Positions 30,420 to 42,465 of a DNA stretch of 64,000 nucleotides are shown here, one piece after another. Made by a program: the position numbers and the translations under genes. Source of the DNA: Eudromia elegans (taxonomy: Eukaryota; Chordata; Aves; Tinamiformes; Tinamidae); contig PTEX01000049.1 in the NCBI GenBank assembly GCA_003342815.1, forward strand, positions 2,532,620 to 2,596,619, given 5' to 3'. Below the pieces are notes generated by a model. It made no database searches, was not told the origin of the DNA, and was given only the letters and a program-made list of their open reading frames with translations. How positions within the stretch are numbered: position 1 is the first letter of the stretch; the number at the start of each line of letters is the position of its first letter.

Positions 30420-33400
30420 GGGAAGAGAGGATTGAACCCCACCAGCCTCCAGCGACCTGCTGGCCCTTGAGCAGCCTCTGAAGGAGAAGCAAAACTCCTT
30501 GGGATAAGTGCAGCACACCTGGACACCCACGGGCACTTCACACAGGTCCTCCCAGGCCACCCAACACCACGGGGAGCAAGAGAACACCACCGTGACGGGC
30601 AGCTCCCAAAAGGGAAAATAACACAGGAACAGGAAAAGAGAAAAACTACTCAGGAGACCCTGATTTAGTCCTTCCTGTGGAAGCCTCGCAACAGTCTGCA
30701 AGAGGTTCTGATGAGGCCATGGGCTCATGAGTATTTTATAGCCTTCATAACGCTCACAGCAAACTAAAGCAAGCAAAGACTCATTTCGGTTACATTCAAG
30801 AAACTGTTTACGTTGGCAGAAAATATATCTCTTCAAAGCCTGTGAATGCAGCTTTACAAAAGACAGAACTGTAAGTTACTCAAACTGGAGATCAAACCTG
30901 TTTACTCTGATGAAAGAAATGGTTAAGGGCAACAAAGGGTGCAGCAGCATCTGCCAGGGCGCTGCGCTGAGCCTGGCTGCTCACGACGAGGCCAAAACCC
31001 TGAATAACTCAGACAAGGCTCCCATACGCCGTAGCTCTGTTACTGCTAGCTGGATTTGAGCAAAAGAGTGATCAGGTCATTTATTAAGGTGCAGCCATGC
31101 TAAACACAGCAGCAGAGGCTAAAGTGACACGTGAATAAATGACATTTCCATTAAGCTTTTGGGTGGCGCAAGCTGCAGGTCGGCAGTCACACTAGCCAAG
31201 CGGAGAATGCCTGGTCTTCCTAGGCTCTCCTGGAAATGGCAAATAGCAATGACACTTGGAGGAGGTTTATTAGTCTTTTATCTCCTTCAGTCTCCCTTGG
31301 ATGGCTTCTGGATGAGCCATGTCCTGGCTGGAGACGCTTGGGTTGCCTCCAGGCTGCATTTGCGCCACCGCGACTGTGCTGCTCCCAGCCGGCCGTGTCT
31401 CCGTCCCACATTCCCGACACTGGGACACGGCTCCCAGGCCGGGACGAGTGCGGCGCAGACAGCCCCAGCGTCCAAGAGCCGGCCTGACTCCTGACGGCAG
31501 CGGGGTCACCGAGCCGACTAGCCCTCCCCATTTCCCGAGTGACACGGGTGCAATTCCCGCAGCCGGGTCCAGCCTGCACTCCCAGAGCCGGCCCAGGCCA
31601 TGCAAGGCAGGCGGGCACGACAGGATCTGCATCCAAAGGGGGGACTTGCCCATGACTTCCAAGCCATGGGAACCATGGCGGGATGTCAGCCCCGTTCTTG
31701 CAGCGGCTCCCTCCTGGCCGCAGGCTAAAGCACCAGGTCCTGCCTCCCTCTGTAACGCAATCAAGCAGAGTTTTGCTTAAGTAAGGGCTGAGTCAGTCAT
31801 GAGTCAGGATTCATGGACTTGGCCCAAAACACACATACATTTAAAAATAATTGCCTTGAGTGCTTGGAAGAGCTTTCAGCAACACTGGGGAGATGTGAAT
31901 ACTTTTGGTCCAGCAGGAAGATCAAAGCCTGCTGCAAACCTCCACGCTGCCCAGCCTTGTGGGCACTGTCCAGCTCAACCGCCGGAGCCGCTTTGCTTCC
32001 CAGGGTGAGAACCTCAGCCCATGGGTGTCAAAGAGTGAAATCCCAGCTCTGCTTTGATGTATTTGTATGGGTGGAGACTCCAGGTCATGCAATGAAATGG
32101 GATTACTCACACCCTTTTGTTCCCAAGGATTAAAGCCTTTATCTTCATATTCTCAGCAGGAATATCATAATGTTTGGGGAAAGAAAGCCTAAGATCTATA
32201 CCAGTTATACGCAACTGTTCTTTTGAATATATATGATATGTGGTTAGCCTTCAGGATAGAATACAGTGGCATAAGAGCAAACAAATGAATTACCAGATGA
32301 GGATGGGTATTGCTGTGAAGACCTGAGTAAGGCCTATCCGTATGGGCCCAGGCTTTTTTTTCCCTCACTCCCACGGAGCACTCATCACTTGTAATCATAT
32401 GGGAAAACTGCACCAGCAAAATAACGTATTGTTAATATTTCTGTGTTGATTCTTCTCTACCTGTGATATCTTGCCCTGGCTTGAACAGCCCCGGGCACAT
32501 CCATTACACTCATCCAATGGAGACAGTTCCTCATGGTTTGAAGGTAATGAGGAGATCCATTAAAGCATTTGCCTGCTTGGTACCACGCTCATATCCTAAA
32601 CGACGAGCACGACCCCAGCACACGAAGTACCTTTTGGAAGAGGAAGAAAACTTAGGTTAAGAGGTATTCCATGATAACGATCTGTGGGCTTGCTCTCACC
32701 CTTGGCAACTGCGGAGAAAGCCAAGGCAGCTTCCCCTTCCCCGGGAACGGGGACACTGTGCTGCATGCACCGGGGTAGGAGCACGGAGAAGGCATCCGCA
32801 GTGGAGAACTTGGACATCTGAGCACATCTGAGAGAATGGGAGCAGTGCCTTACTCCAGAATGAGGATAAATCAGGGGTTTTGCCATTTAAAAAAATGGCA
32901 AGTTTGCCTCCAACTCAGCCATTTATATCTTGGGTCTTAAATTAATTATTTGCTTCAGTGATGTCTAGGATGTCTCTTTGGGATCTGTCTTAGCAAACAA
33001 CAGGAGGTGTGAAAATGCAGCAGCGATTAGGACTAATTATCATTATTTGCCTGCAGTGAGGACTGAGAAGTGGCACTGCAGCGCCAGGGGCTGTGCAGGA
33101 CGCGCAGCAAGGATCAGCAAGGAAGGGCACATCTCAAGTCACACCGTTTTAAAACATGTCTCACGGTATCGACGAGCTTCTCAGTCATATAACAAACCAG
33201 ACCAGATCTTAACCACAGCCTCTGAGGGCCTTTATCACATGGCAAATTCTCTTTTCACTCCTCCAGCCAAACCATTAGCAGTGACTCCTGCATTTGCTGC
33301 AAAGGATTTGCTGCTGGCTGAGGCTCACGGTCGCAAGGCAAAGCATAGGAAGGTACCTCAAGCACATCCCAAAGCAGAGACAGCAAATCTCAATGTTATT

Positions 33401-34785
33401 AAAGTCATTTATATGTAGAAGTTCAGCTCATGACTTAGTGATGCTAGTCGCTGGGGCTTTCTGCTTTTGTTTTGTTTTTCTGTGTTTGAGCATGTTGGAA
33501 ACTTAGCTCAGAACAATTAGAGAAAACAGCTGAGGGCAGTGGGCCGAGGCACAGAGTGACGGGGCTGGCACAGGGCAGTTCCCTCCCTGCTCAGCATTCT
33601 GCAGATAGACCTAGGAGGACCTTAGTAAGGGATTTCATGCTCTGCTCCTTCACTGGACAGCCCCAAATCACACCCATCTGCCACCAGAGCAGTCCATGGA
33701 GCGTGGACTCAGAAAAGAGCTCTTGTGGAGATGCCAGGAGAGGCTCCTTCCCACCCCAACCTCACCGGGCAATCGGCGCGACCCAGTTGTGCCTGCGAGC
33801 GGGCCAAGGACTTGCAAAAGACCAAGCAGATGCTTACGAGGGAGCACGAGGTCGGCACTGGTGAAGCTGAGCACGTTTGGGAGGGATTTCACAGCGCTGG
33901 GCTGGACTCGGCGGCTGCTCGGCGCCTTTGCTGATTGCATCTGCCTCCTCACGGGGATGGTTTCAGTAACAAGCGCGTAGGATCAGCCGGGTGTTGCATG
34001 GAAGGGAAAGGTGAAGAGCAGCGAAATCAAGGGGCGAAGCTGGTTGCTAGGGGAAAGCCAGGCACTGAGGAAAGACTTTCTGGCTCCTCCAGTAATTACA
34101 AAACCTCCCCATCTCCCCGAAGGGAGAGCCTGAGCGAGCTGCCTGGCATCGCTGGGACTCTAGTGCTCACAAAGGTCAGCCTGGCCACAGGAAAAACCAG
34201 ACACAGCCAAACCTTGGGCATCTGCTTGGCTTGAAGAGTTGCTTACTGCTTAAAACCTGGAACCAAACGCAGCCCGCGGCAGGTCCGGAGCCCTCTCCGG
34301 CAGCACAGGCAGCGGGGCCTGCCCGTGCTCAGCGGTGCTGGAGCCGACAGCAGCTGAGCCAGGCCTAAGTCACGTCTCCTCCGCTCCTCTTGAGCCCATT
34401 GCTGGATCCAAACGGGAATCACATCTCTGCAAGGGCTGGAAGAGCCATGTGTCCCATTTCCTGCAGGCAGAGTGTCCCTCACTCTGCCTGCGGGAGAACG
34501 GGAGCTCCCGGCCAGCCCCGCGCAGTGCTCGGAAACACGGAGCCGAAGGGTTCACGCTTGGAGCCCCTGGCCCTGCCAGGGTCTCAGCCCTGGGCTCTGG
34601 GTGACACGTGCTGGCCATGTCACGGGTGGCTCAGCCCGCCACGCTCAGCGGGCCACAGAGCCCCCAGTGCAAAGCCACGCATGAACACGGCCCCTCGTAA
34701 CACAGACTGAAACACGAAACGCAAGCAAGGGGCGAGCGGCGAGAGGGGATTTCACAGCTACGGGCATGTGTCTGGGCACCTGCGG
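30420..34785. other. no gene seen; scattered AT-rich islands
   Basis: Alternates GC-rich (31330-31720, with a CpG peak at 31370-31500) and AT-rich parts (30700-30900, 31050-31160, 32130-32460, 32880-33060). The AT-rich parts include TTGAATATATATGATATGTGG (32224-32244) and TTAAATTAATTATTTGC. They may hold conserved elements. No frame has intron borders or domains. Confidence 0.35.
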
Positions 34786-34791
34786 ATCTAT

Positions 34792-34812
34792 ACACGTACA
34801 CACGTACACAAA
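34792..34812 (+). repeat. short CACGTACA repeat
   Basis: TACACGTACACACGTACACA contains two to three ACACGTAC units. Simple sequence. Confidence 0.75.
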
Positions 34813-34814
34813 AT

Positions 34815-37175
34815 CTTCCACTCTGCCCAAGGGCATTTCATTGTTTTGTTAATTCCCATGCTCTGATCTGTTTTGCATTAAGTGGGATGTTAAGTGTCTA
34901 ATTGTCAAACCCTGATAAGCCCTGGGAAATTTTACTACCAGATAGGCATCAGCTGAGCAGAGATAAAGCGCTCCAGCTGCGAGGGAGGATCCGCAGGGGA
35001 GAGGAGCGGATGCTGCTCCGAGCGGCAGCACAGACACGCGCCGGGGCCGGTCCAGTGCACCCATGGGAGAGCTCCCACCACTCCTGACGGGGAGCAGAAC
35101 GGCCCCAAGAGGCCCCGAGTTTGTCGGTTTGCTGGGAAGCAGCAAGGAGAGGGGAGTGGTGGCTGCCCGTGGGGCTGCACACGGGGCCTGTGGCTTTATC
35201 AGCCCTCGAATCACCAGCTGCTATCGCAACTCTGTGTGAGGCAGCTCCTGCCTTTCATGTCTGCGGAGAAATTTGGGGATAAAAGGTTCTGTGGGGGCCT
35301 CCCTAGCTCAGCCAGAGCACGGGAAATGCAGACATAAGGTGGCAGAGGGGATATGGGGAGGGACCTGGAGCCCCGGGAACCAGCTGGCAGGAGAGCAGGC
35401 TGAGAGAGCCCTGGGAAAACCTGCCCTTTTGCACACTGTAACACACGGCAGAACCCGAGTGCTCTGCACTGCCGACAGCACCTGCGTGGCCGTGGGACCA
35501 TGTGGAGCGATGCCGGTTCCCGGGGGTTTGGCCCCCCGTGCCAGCCAGGAAGATATGCAGAGGCAGAGCGGGTCCCAGCTCGCCCCCAGCTTCCACAGTG
35601 ACACAACACGAGCAGACACCGCGGTGACGGAGCCGGCCCTAGACGCAGGCAGGCAGCACTCCAAAGGGAGCGTTCATCCCGCACGGCCCTCCCTGGACAT
35701 CCCGCCCGCAGGAGGGATTCGTCGCCTCGCGGGCCCCGCCGCCTCTCGAGCAGTCTTGCACCAGACGCGTCTCCCTTCAATTAGCAGCTCGGCGGAAACC
35801 ATCTCTTCCTCTTTGGACTGCTCCGATAACACTCTCTAGGGACTGGCTGGAATTTCTTTCCTATATATAATTCCTTTCTTTCTATTTTATTATGTCTAAA
35901 AGTTGGCCATTTCCACGCTCCTGAAATTTCCTGATTAAACAGGGTTAAAGAAACAACGGGTAACAAGTTTGCTCGCAGTGCTTAGGAAGCTGCTTTGTTT
36001 TCCCCAGCTCTCTTTTCTTTTCCCATTTTTGCCACAGAAAGTGAGAGAGCAGGAAGAAATATTTGCACATTTTAAGGAAAAGAAGCAGTGGCAATTTTCG
36101 GGAGGGGTTTTTGGGGCCCTTCCTGGCTCGCCAGGCAGCTCTACTATGTGTGGTGCTGTCCTGCACGGGACAACAAGCTGATGTCCCCAGATGCATCCGA
36201 GCACTGTCCAAGCGAGGGATGGGGTCACCCCGGCCGGAGCTTGTGGGGCCGCAGGGGCCGATTGCAGCAGCGCTGAACCCGGCTGCGACGCAGCCGGCAG
36301 GGAAACGTGCTCCTCACAGCCCCGCTTGCGACTCGGAGTCGTTTTCTGTGTCTGCTCTAAACCAGCTTCAACCGTCTCTCTGACAAAGGCAGCATTTCCC
36401 CACTGGCTCCGTGACCCGAAATGGATTGAATTTCGACACTTGGAGCCGTTGGAGCTCAGATCTTGTATGTGTTGCTTGCAATTACTGCAGGGAGAGACTG
36501 AGAGCCTGGTGACACGAAATCCTTTGGCTCCGAGTCAGCATTTACAAACACAGAGCTTTTTTTGCTCTTTTCCATCTCCCCGCCCTGTTCTTCCTTGGCC
36601 TCCAGGTGGAATGTGCATTCTTTGGGTCACAAAAGGCTATCTCTGACCGCTGGGTTCCTCCTGTTGGATCACTGAAGCTGAGGGCTAGCACTGCTGCAGC
36701 ATGGACACGCTCTCTGGCTTGGCCCGTGCGCACGGGCCCCTCCGCATGCTCCCTGCTGGCCGCGCTGTCCCTGTCCCCACACAGGCATCACACGGGGAAG
36801 GAATTTCCCTCGCGGCCGCTCCCCACCCCGCCGTGCTCAGGGCTCCTCCGCCACTGGCACCCATGGCGGGCAAACCTACCCCTGCAAATCCATGGCCACT
36901 CTCCTGCTGCTGATGGACTGGGATAGGACGAGGCGGATTCGCCAGAGCTCCCGCGGATCCGCATCCGCAGCCCATGGTGCCCCGTGATGGCCACAGCCAA
37001 GCCCGCGGGTTAAGAAAACCTCCAGTCAAGTGTCAGGCTGGTGGTGCGAGTGGAACCGTCCCTGGGGAGGGTTTTCCTCCCTGTGCTTTGCTTTTCTTTA
37101 GGGCTCATTTTACCCATATTGAGCCTGACCTCACAGGCCTCTCTGTCCAGCAAAGCACACAGGGCTGAGGTTTGG
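34815..37175. other. no gene seen; CpG-moderate DNA
   Basis: GC-rich intergenic sequence with CpG peaks at 34980-35050 and 35610-35770. An AT-rich segment at 35850-36080 includes an ATATATAATTCC core. Frames of up to 189 codons on both strands overlap one another and show no domain features. Confidence 0.4.
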
Positions 37176-37179
37176 TCCC

Positions 37180-37355
37180 AAGATTCAGGCATGGATTTTA
37201 AAGCTTTGTCAGTGTCAGAAGCGAGCCCTGATGTGGTTCATTATGATAATGCCAATAACCAATAAAGCAGGTGTCATTTCATTCAGAGCCTGATTCATCT
37301 AGCAGGCAGGGCTGGTTGCTGTTTGAACTATGCACATTTTATTTAGCATAATGCT
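37180..37355. promoter_or_regulatory. candidate conserved non-coding element with CCAAT and GATA cores
   Basis: GGATTTTAAAGC, TTCATTATGATAATGCC, AATAACCAATAAAGC and TTTATTTAGCATAATGC lie close together with no repeats. The block is AT-rich against GC-rich neighbours. The AATAAA at 37262-37267 on the + strand could also be a polyadenylation signal, but no transcript is evident. Confidence 0.3.
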
Positions 37356-40300
37356 AACCAAAGGTTGTGTAGGACGCTCCGTGCACACATCAACCAGCTG
37401 CACTGCAGGACAGCAGGGAGACATTGTTGGAGCAGACCCGTCGCAGCCCAGCAGCAACACGCGGTCCCTTAAAATAGCTAATTATGTGTTTTCCCAAGCT
37501 GCGCTAAAATTTAGGAAATAGGGTTTGCCTACTATAAACACGGGCTTAGACTAGTTAAAAATATCATGCTGGTGGAAAGCGTGTCCATGCCAGGCACCCA
37601 CGAGTGACATCGCGGCTGATGTCCGAGCCCTCAACCAGCTCCCGTGCACGTTGGCACTGTGTGGACACGTAGCCCTGCTCCAAAGCACCGAGGAAAATGC
37701 AGCAAAACGGCAGGAACCCGGTGGGACACTTCCCCATTCCTTTTAGCTGAAGAACACCAAAAGCTGCTCTGCAGTAGAAAGAGAAAAATCCCAACTAGCT
37801 GTTTAAAAAGGAAAGTTAGGAGCAATTCCATTAGACCAGGGTGTTTTAGAAGACAGATGGGTCAGGGTGCGCTTGTCTCCCTGAAGCTGAAGCGTTCAAA
37901 TAGTCACGTTAGGCGTTGGCGCAATGTTACGCAGGATGAGCCCAGATCTTACCAAGCCCGTTACTCAGATGCCCATAAAAACAAATATGAAGCTTAAAGA
38001 GAACAACATCAGCTAGAACTGCTACTTCTACAGACTGGGGAGGTAAAACCATGGAGAACGCGGCTGCCTCGCTGGGCTGCAGGGCAGGAGGCTGCTGCAC
38101 GGCCCGCGCTGGCCTCTGCTCCGGCCCTGGACACGTCTCCTTCCCAGCCTCACTCCCTGCAAAACGAGGATAAAACTTCACAGGAGGCTCAATTCCTTAA
38201 TGCTGGAAACATTCAAATGCAACGGTGAAGACTCACCATAACTATGCAAATCCTCAAATAAAAAGGGATTTATAGGGAGAGAAGAAACCACAGGTGGGGC
38301 TGGGAACCTCCAGATGCTGAAGTTTCCTCCAAGCCACCTCCTCCTCCTAGAAAAAGGCAGTCCTGCTACGCACCGTCCTCCTAACGTGATTCTGGTTCAG
38401 CCATCTAATATATCACGTCTACGTTTGCTAACACAGGACAGAAAACCATCTGTATTCACAAAAACCTGCAAGCCTACCAGCTCTCGCACACGCAAACAGA
38501 AGCAGTTCCCAACGCTGTGTCGTATTTAGAAAGCGGCTTTGGAAATCTGGCTCTTAGTATCACCTTTGGTTGCTAAATAAACTTGTCTGGAGATTAACCA
38601 CAGCCCACACAAAAATAGTTACAAAACAGTTTTATGACTTTGAGTAGAACTGGGTGTTGGCAAAGCAGCACGACTGATTTTTTTTTTAAGTAAGGTTGAA
38701 ACATTAAAATAAAAATACAATACAGTCTCTATAAGCAGATTCTTCCTGCTATATAAAGATGCAGAGACCCAGCGAGGGGGACAGGCCTGTATTCTTGGCA
38801 GGGTAAACACTCACAGACCCCAAGTGACATCTCTGCATGTGCAGACTCTCCACTGGCGAGGAAAAAACCAAGAGCAGAGTTTCATTCCATTTCTTGCAGT
38901 CAGATTTTTTATTTTTTATGCCTGTGTTTACAGTAAAGCTGGATCGCATTCAGAGGAGCTTGGAAATTCATTGCCCAGCCGCTGGTCACCCATGGCAAAC
39001 ATCCCACAAGCAGTATATAATACAGCGGCACTCTACAATACAGCAGCTCTTGCATTTCAAAGCCTTCCCTCCTCGTTTAGGAAGGTGCAGGATACAACCA
39101 AGCTCCTTTTCTCCCCTTCTAGACAGGGGCTTCCTTGCTTTTCTTTACCAGAGGTCCCTTCTCGTCCCGCCGCAACCTGTGGACGCTCGCAGCAGCCTAT
39201 TATGGACCAGGTCCCTTCGGAGCAGAGCTGAAACACGGATCTTCTCATGCTGAGCAGCCTGGTGGGAATCTGGCTGCTCAACACTCCTGAAACCACCAGT
39301 CCGGAGCGTCTCCCGCTGACTGTCCAAGGAGCAAACAGCCAATATTAGTCAACAATCTGGGAAGCGCCGGCTTGCCAAAGTCACGTAAGCCTGTGGCAGG
39401 AGCAGTAACAGGATCATCTGGCTCCTCTCCTGTTTCTCAGCCACAAAACTTTCTTCCTCCCCTAACAATTACATATGTGGGTTTCCTTAACAGTTTCTTT
39501 TTACATTCCTGTTTAAACAGCACAGGGAAAAGGAAGAGGAGACTTGATGTGGAAAATTAGTTTTGGACGTGTTAAGCAGTGCAGCTTTGCCAACTTCTGT
39601 TGCTCCAGTCAGTTCATTTTAGACACTCCGAGCTCTCACCGAAACCCTATTTTTAGGCTCTGTGTCAGATTTTGCAGCTGAGACTGACAGGATTGTTCTA
39701 AAGGCTTTTCCCTGGGAAGCAGGGAGGGAAAACAACACAAATTTGTGCTTCTCCCTTGGCGTTGCTGGAGTTCTGCTGCTACTGCAAAGCCCAGCTCTGG
39801 AGGGACCCGGCCTGGCAAGACCAGCTCTTTGGGAGAACATCCGAGCGTGACCAGCACAAGGGACACAGGCAGGGCTCTCACACCCAGCACAGCCTGGAAG
39901 ATGCCCCAGCAAGTCTGACCCTTTTTGGAGAGCTTTAGATCTTCGCTTGTGGCTGCCGTGCTCTGCTCGTATCCCAAGGAACACCCCTCCCGACACCGCG
40001 GCGTGGTGAAGGGGACACGTCCCCCGCACAGAGAGCAGTGCCTCGATCCCGCTGAATAAAAACACTGCAGTGAAGCATGAGCCATCGCAGTGCCGCTGAG
40101 CACTTTTATCCTTGGTTCTCGGGAATATTTGAGCGTGTTGAGACCATTCCAGAGCCATTTAAGCAGCAGAGGCTTGGGACAAGTAACCTGGTGAGATGTG
40201 GGGTTGCTGATGGATGTGGCTGGATATTTGATCACACAGTTTCACCATGGGAAGCCCGGCGTGGCCCGGGGAGTGCACCCACGTGCACCCGAGCGCCGAG

Positions 40301-42315
40301 TCCAGCTCCCTGGGGCTTCCCGGGGCTTCCTGAAGCTGACAAGATTAACTTAACGATTTGGAAAGCTATTGCCAAGCCAAAGGCCCCAGAAGACTGCATA
40401 GCAATAGGCAGATTAAAAGCAGATGGTTGAGCAAGCAAGGTTTTTACAGGGAAATTTTTAACAGACTTAACATTTTTGGGCTCCTATCAGCATCTTCGTT
40501 CCCTCATTCGCTCCACACGTGTTCGCATTGTTCGAGCAGCTCCAGTGGGAGCGAAGCGGAGCCCATCGCGCCAGCCTCGCGCCTCCAGGGAGGACATCCA
40601 CACACCTACACGAGGGGCTTCCAAGGAGGCTCCTCCGGTGCCGACTCCGGCTCAACCGAAGCGCCACGCGGCTCGAGCACCTCCGCGGAGCACAGTTAGT
40701 TCCCACACGAGGATGTCGGTATTCCAAATATGAAGGGAGAGAACGTTCTAGGGAGGGGTTTGGGCAGTGGCTCAGCGCTGCGGCGGAGCTGAGGTGTGTG
40801 CACAAGGGCAGGGCCCGGACACGGCGGCCTCGGCCGCACGCAGGCCACACGACTGCCTCTCCTCGCACGCTCTGCACTGACCGAGCAGCCCCTGCTTCTC
40901 TCCATGAACGGCAGAAGATGAAATAGGCTCTTTTTTTTTTGCAGCATTCCCTGTGATAACCCAGGCAGCCTTGTGCACTGCAAACCAGGCACCGTGGATG
41001 CCGATGGTTCCCCATCTGTGTAAAGCAACGTAAGCCCCAGCCCACGATGGAGCCCTGAGCTTCAGGACACTGCTGGCCTCATTCTCCCAATCTCTGCAAA
41101 CAGATATGCAGGAGTTTCAGGCTGCCTCCCATTTTGGGGCGCCCACGGTGTCCCACATGACCCCCACCCTCCCCTCCCATAATGCGAATTCAAAAGCAAA
41201 GTTAGTTGCAAGGACCAAAAAAATGCACCTGCAAAAACCGAGGAGGGCTGCTTTGCAAAACCAACCCCAAAATGCATTTGGACTGATGAATATAGTGGCC
41301 AAACCTCAACTTAAATCTTCCATATGAAGTGTAAGGAATCAAATAACCATCCAAAAAAAGATGTCTGCAAAAGAACTTGGCTCATAATATTTTCATTTGG
41401 GTTAAATTAAAATAATTGTAAATCTTCAGCACACAGCATGAAAGCTCCATTCTGTGTAACACTGTACGTATCCCATTAAGCTTTATAGTCAGCTCAGCCC
41501 TACAAAAATGCTTTGAAAACCAGACGAGTTGCCTTTCCTTGGGAAAGTGAGCCTGCCCCACTCGCAAACTTGGAAGAAGGCAGAACAACCTCCGTGCATG
41601 AACTCTCTCCTCTGCAGTTCACCAGAGCCGAGAGAGGCCAGGGAAAAGGAGGGGCAGGAGACACATTCCTTGCAAGCAAGGGGAAAAGGCATCAGTTCAC
41701 CCTGATCTTTTGGACAACGTTAAGCCTCGGTTGTGCATGAATTAGAAGCCCGTGTCCAGCCAACGCGCTCACACATAAACATGGTTTATAATATGACCCA
41801 CTCGTAATGACAACGTCCAGGGTTCAAACTCTCTGGGCATCCCACAGAGCAGACTTGGATAATGGGATCATAAAGCTCAATTTGTGTGTCGGGATGGGAA
41901 TTTACAGCACGTCATACGCGCGATTGCCCGTGAAAACCGTGCAAACTCCTGCCTCCCAGCCCTGATTTTGGATGCTCTCACTTCTCCTCTCCTCTCCTTC
42001 CGAAGACACCTGCAGGAGGAGCTCGAGGGGACCGTCCGCGCACCATCAGCTGGTGCTTTCCCTACAGGAAGCAGGAGCTCATCCCGACAGGGGAGCACCC
42101 CTAGAGGCCCTGCCTCAGGTGTGAGCATCGAGCTGCGCTTGTCCCGGCACCCTGCGGTTCCTCCTTTCCAAAGCGCTGCTGTTTGTCGGAGCTCAGCACC
42201 ACCCCATGTATTTCATGGTATAAAGAGCAGAAAATGAGAGAAAACGAAGTGTTCACCTGCCCTTGTGAGGGATCCCCTTCCTTTTCTGGAGGAGTCTGGG
42301 TCTTCTTACTGAAGC
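37355..42315. other. no gene seen; intergenic DNA
   Basis: GC-moderate intergenic DNA. AT-richer islands occur at 37495-37570, 38520-38770 and 41290-41510 (TGATGAATATAGTGGCC, AATATTTTCATTTGGG, AATTAAAATAATTG). A CpG-rich part lies at 40540-40870. T or A runs (38679-38687, 40931-40940) are simple sequence. The longest frames (up to 199 codons, 39636-40235 minus) have no domain or splice support. Confidence 0.35.
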
Positions 42316-42317
42316 TC

Positions 42318-42465
42318 TCATTGACTTTGCACGGCCTGGATTAATCACTGCATTTCTCTTTCCCTGTTGTAAACTGAGTATTAAAATCTCCATCTCACAG
42401 CTGTATTGGTACCAACTAACAACTCTGAAGAGGTTAAAAATCTTGATTAAAGGGGCATGGCAGGG
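42318..42465 (+). mobile_element. MIR-like ancient SINE
   Basis: The order GACTTTG, TTAATCACTGCATTTCTCTTTCC, TGTAAACTGAG, ATTAAAATC, CATCTCACAG, TAACAACTCTGAAGAGGTT, ATCTTGATTAAAGG follows a MIR-type SINE: GACCTTG, AATCACTTAATTTCTCT, TGTAAAATGGG, ACCTCACAG, TAA..TCTGTAAAGCGCTTTG, ATC...GATGAAAGG. The similarity is spread along the whole length, so chance is unlikely, but the copy is very diverged. Confidence 0.5.

Noticed and set aside
29918-30481. A 187-codon + frame
   Set aside because: It crosses nested inverted repeats and a 10-bp duplication; no domain, signal or conserved motif.
39636-41045. Several minus-strand frames of 179-199 codons
   Set aside because: They overlap one another in different phases and lack intron borders or recognisable domains.
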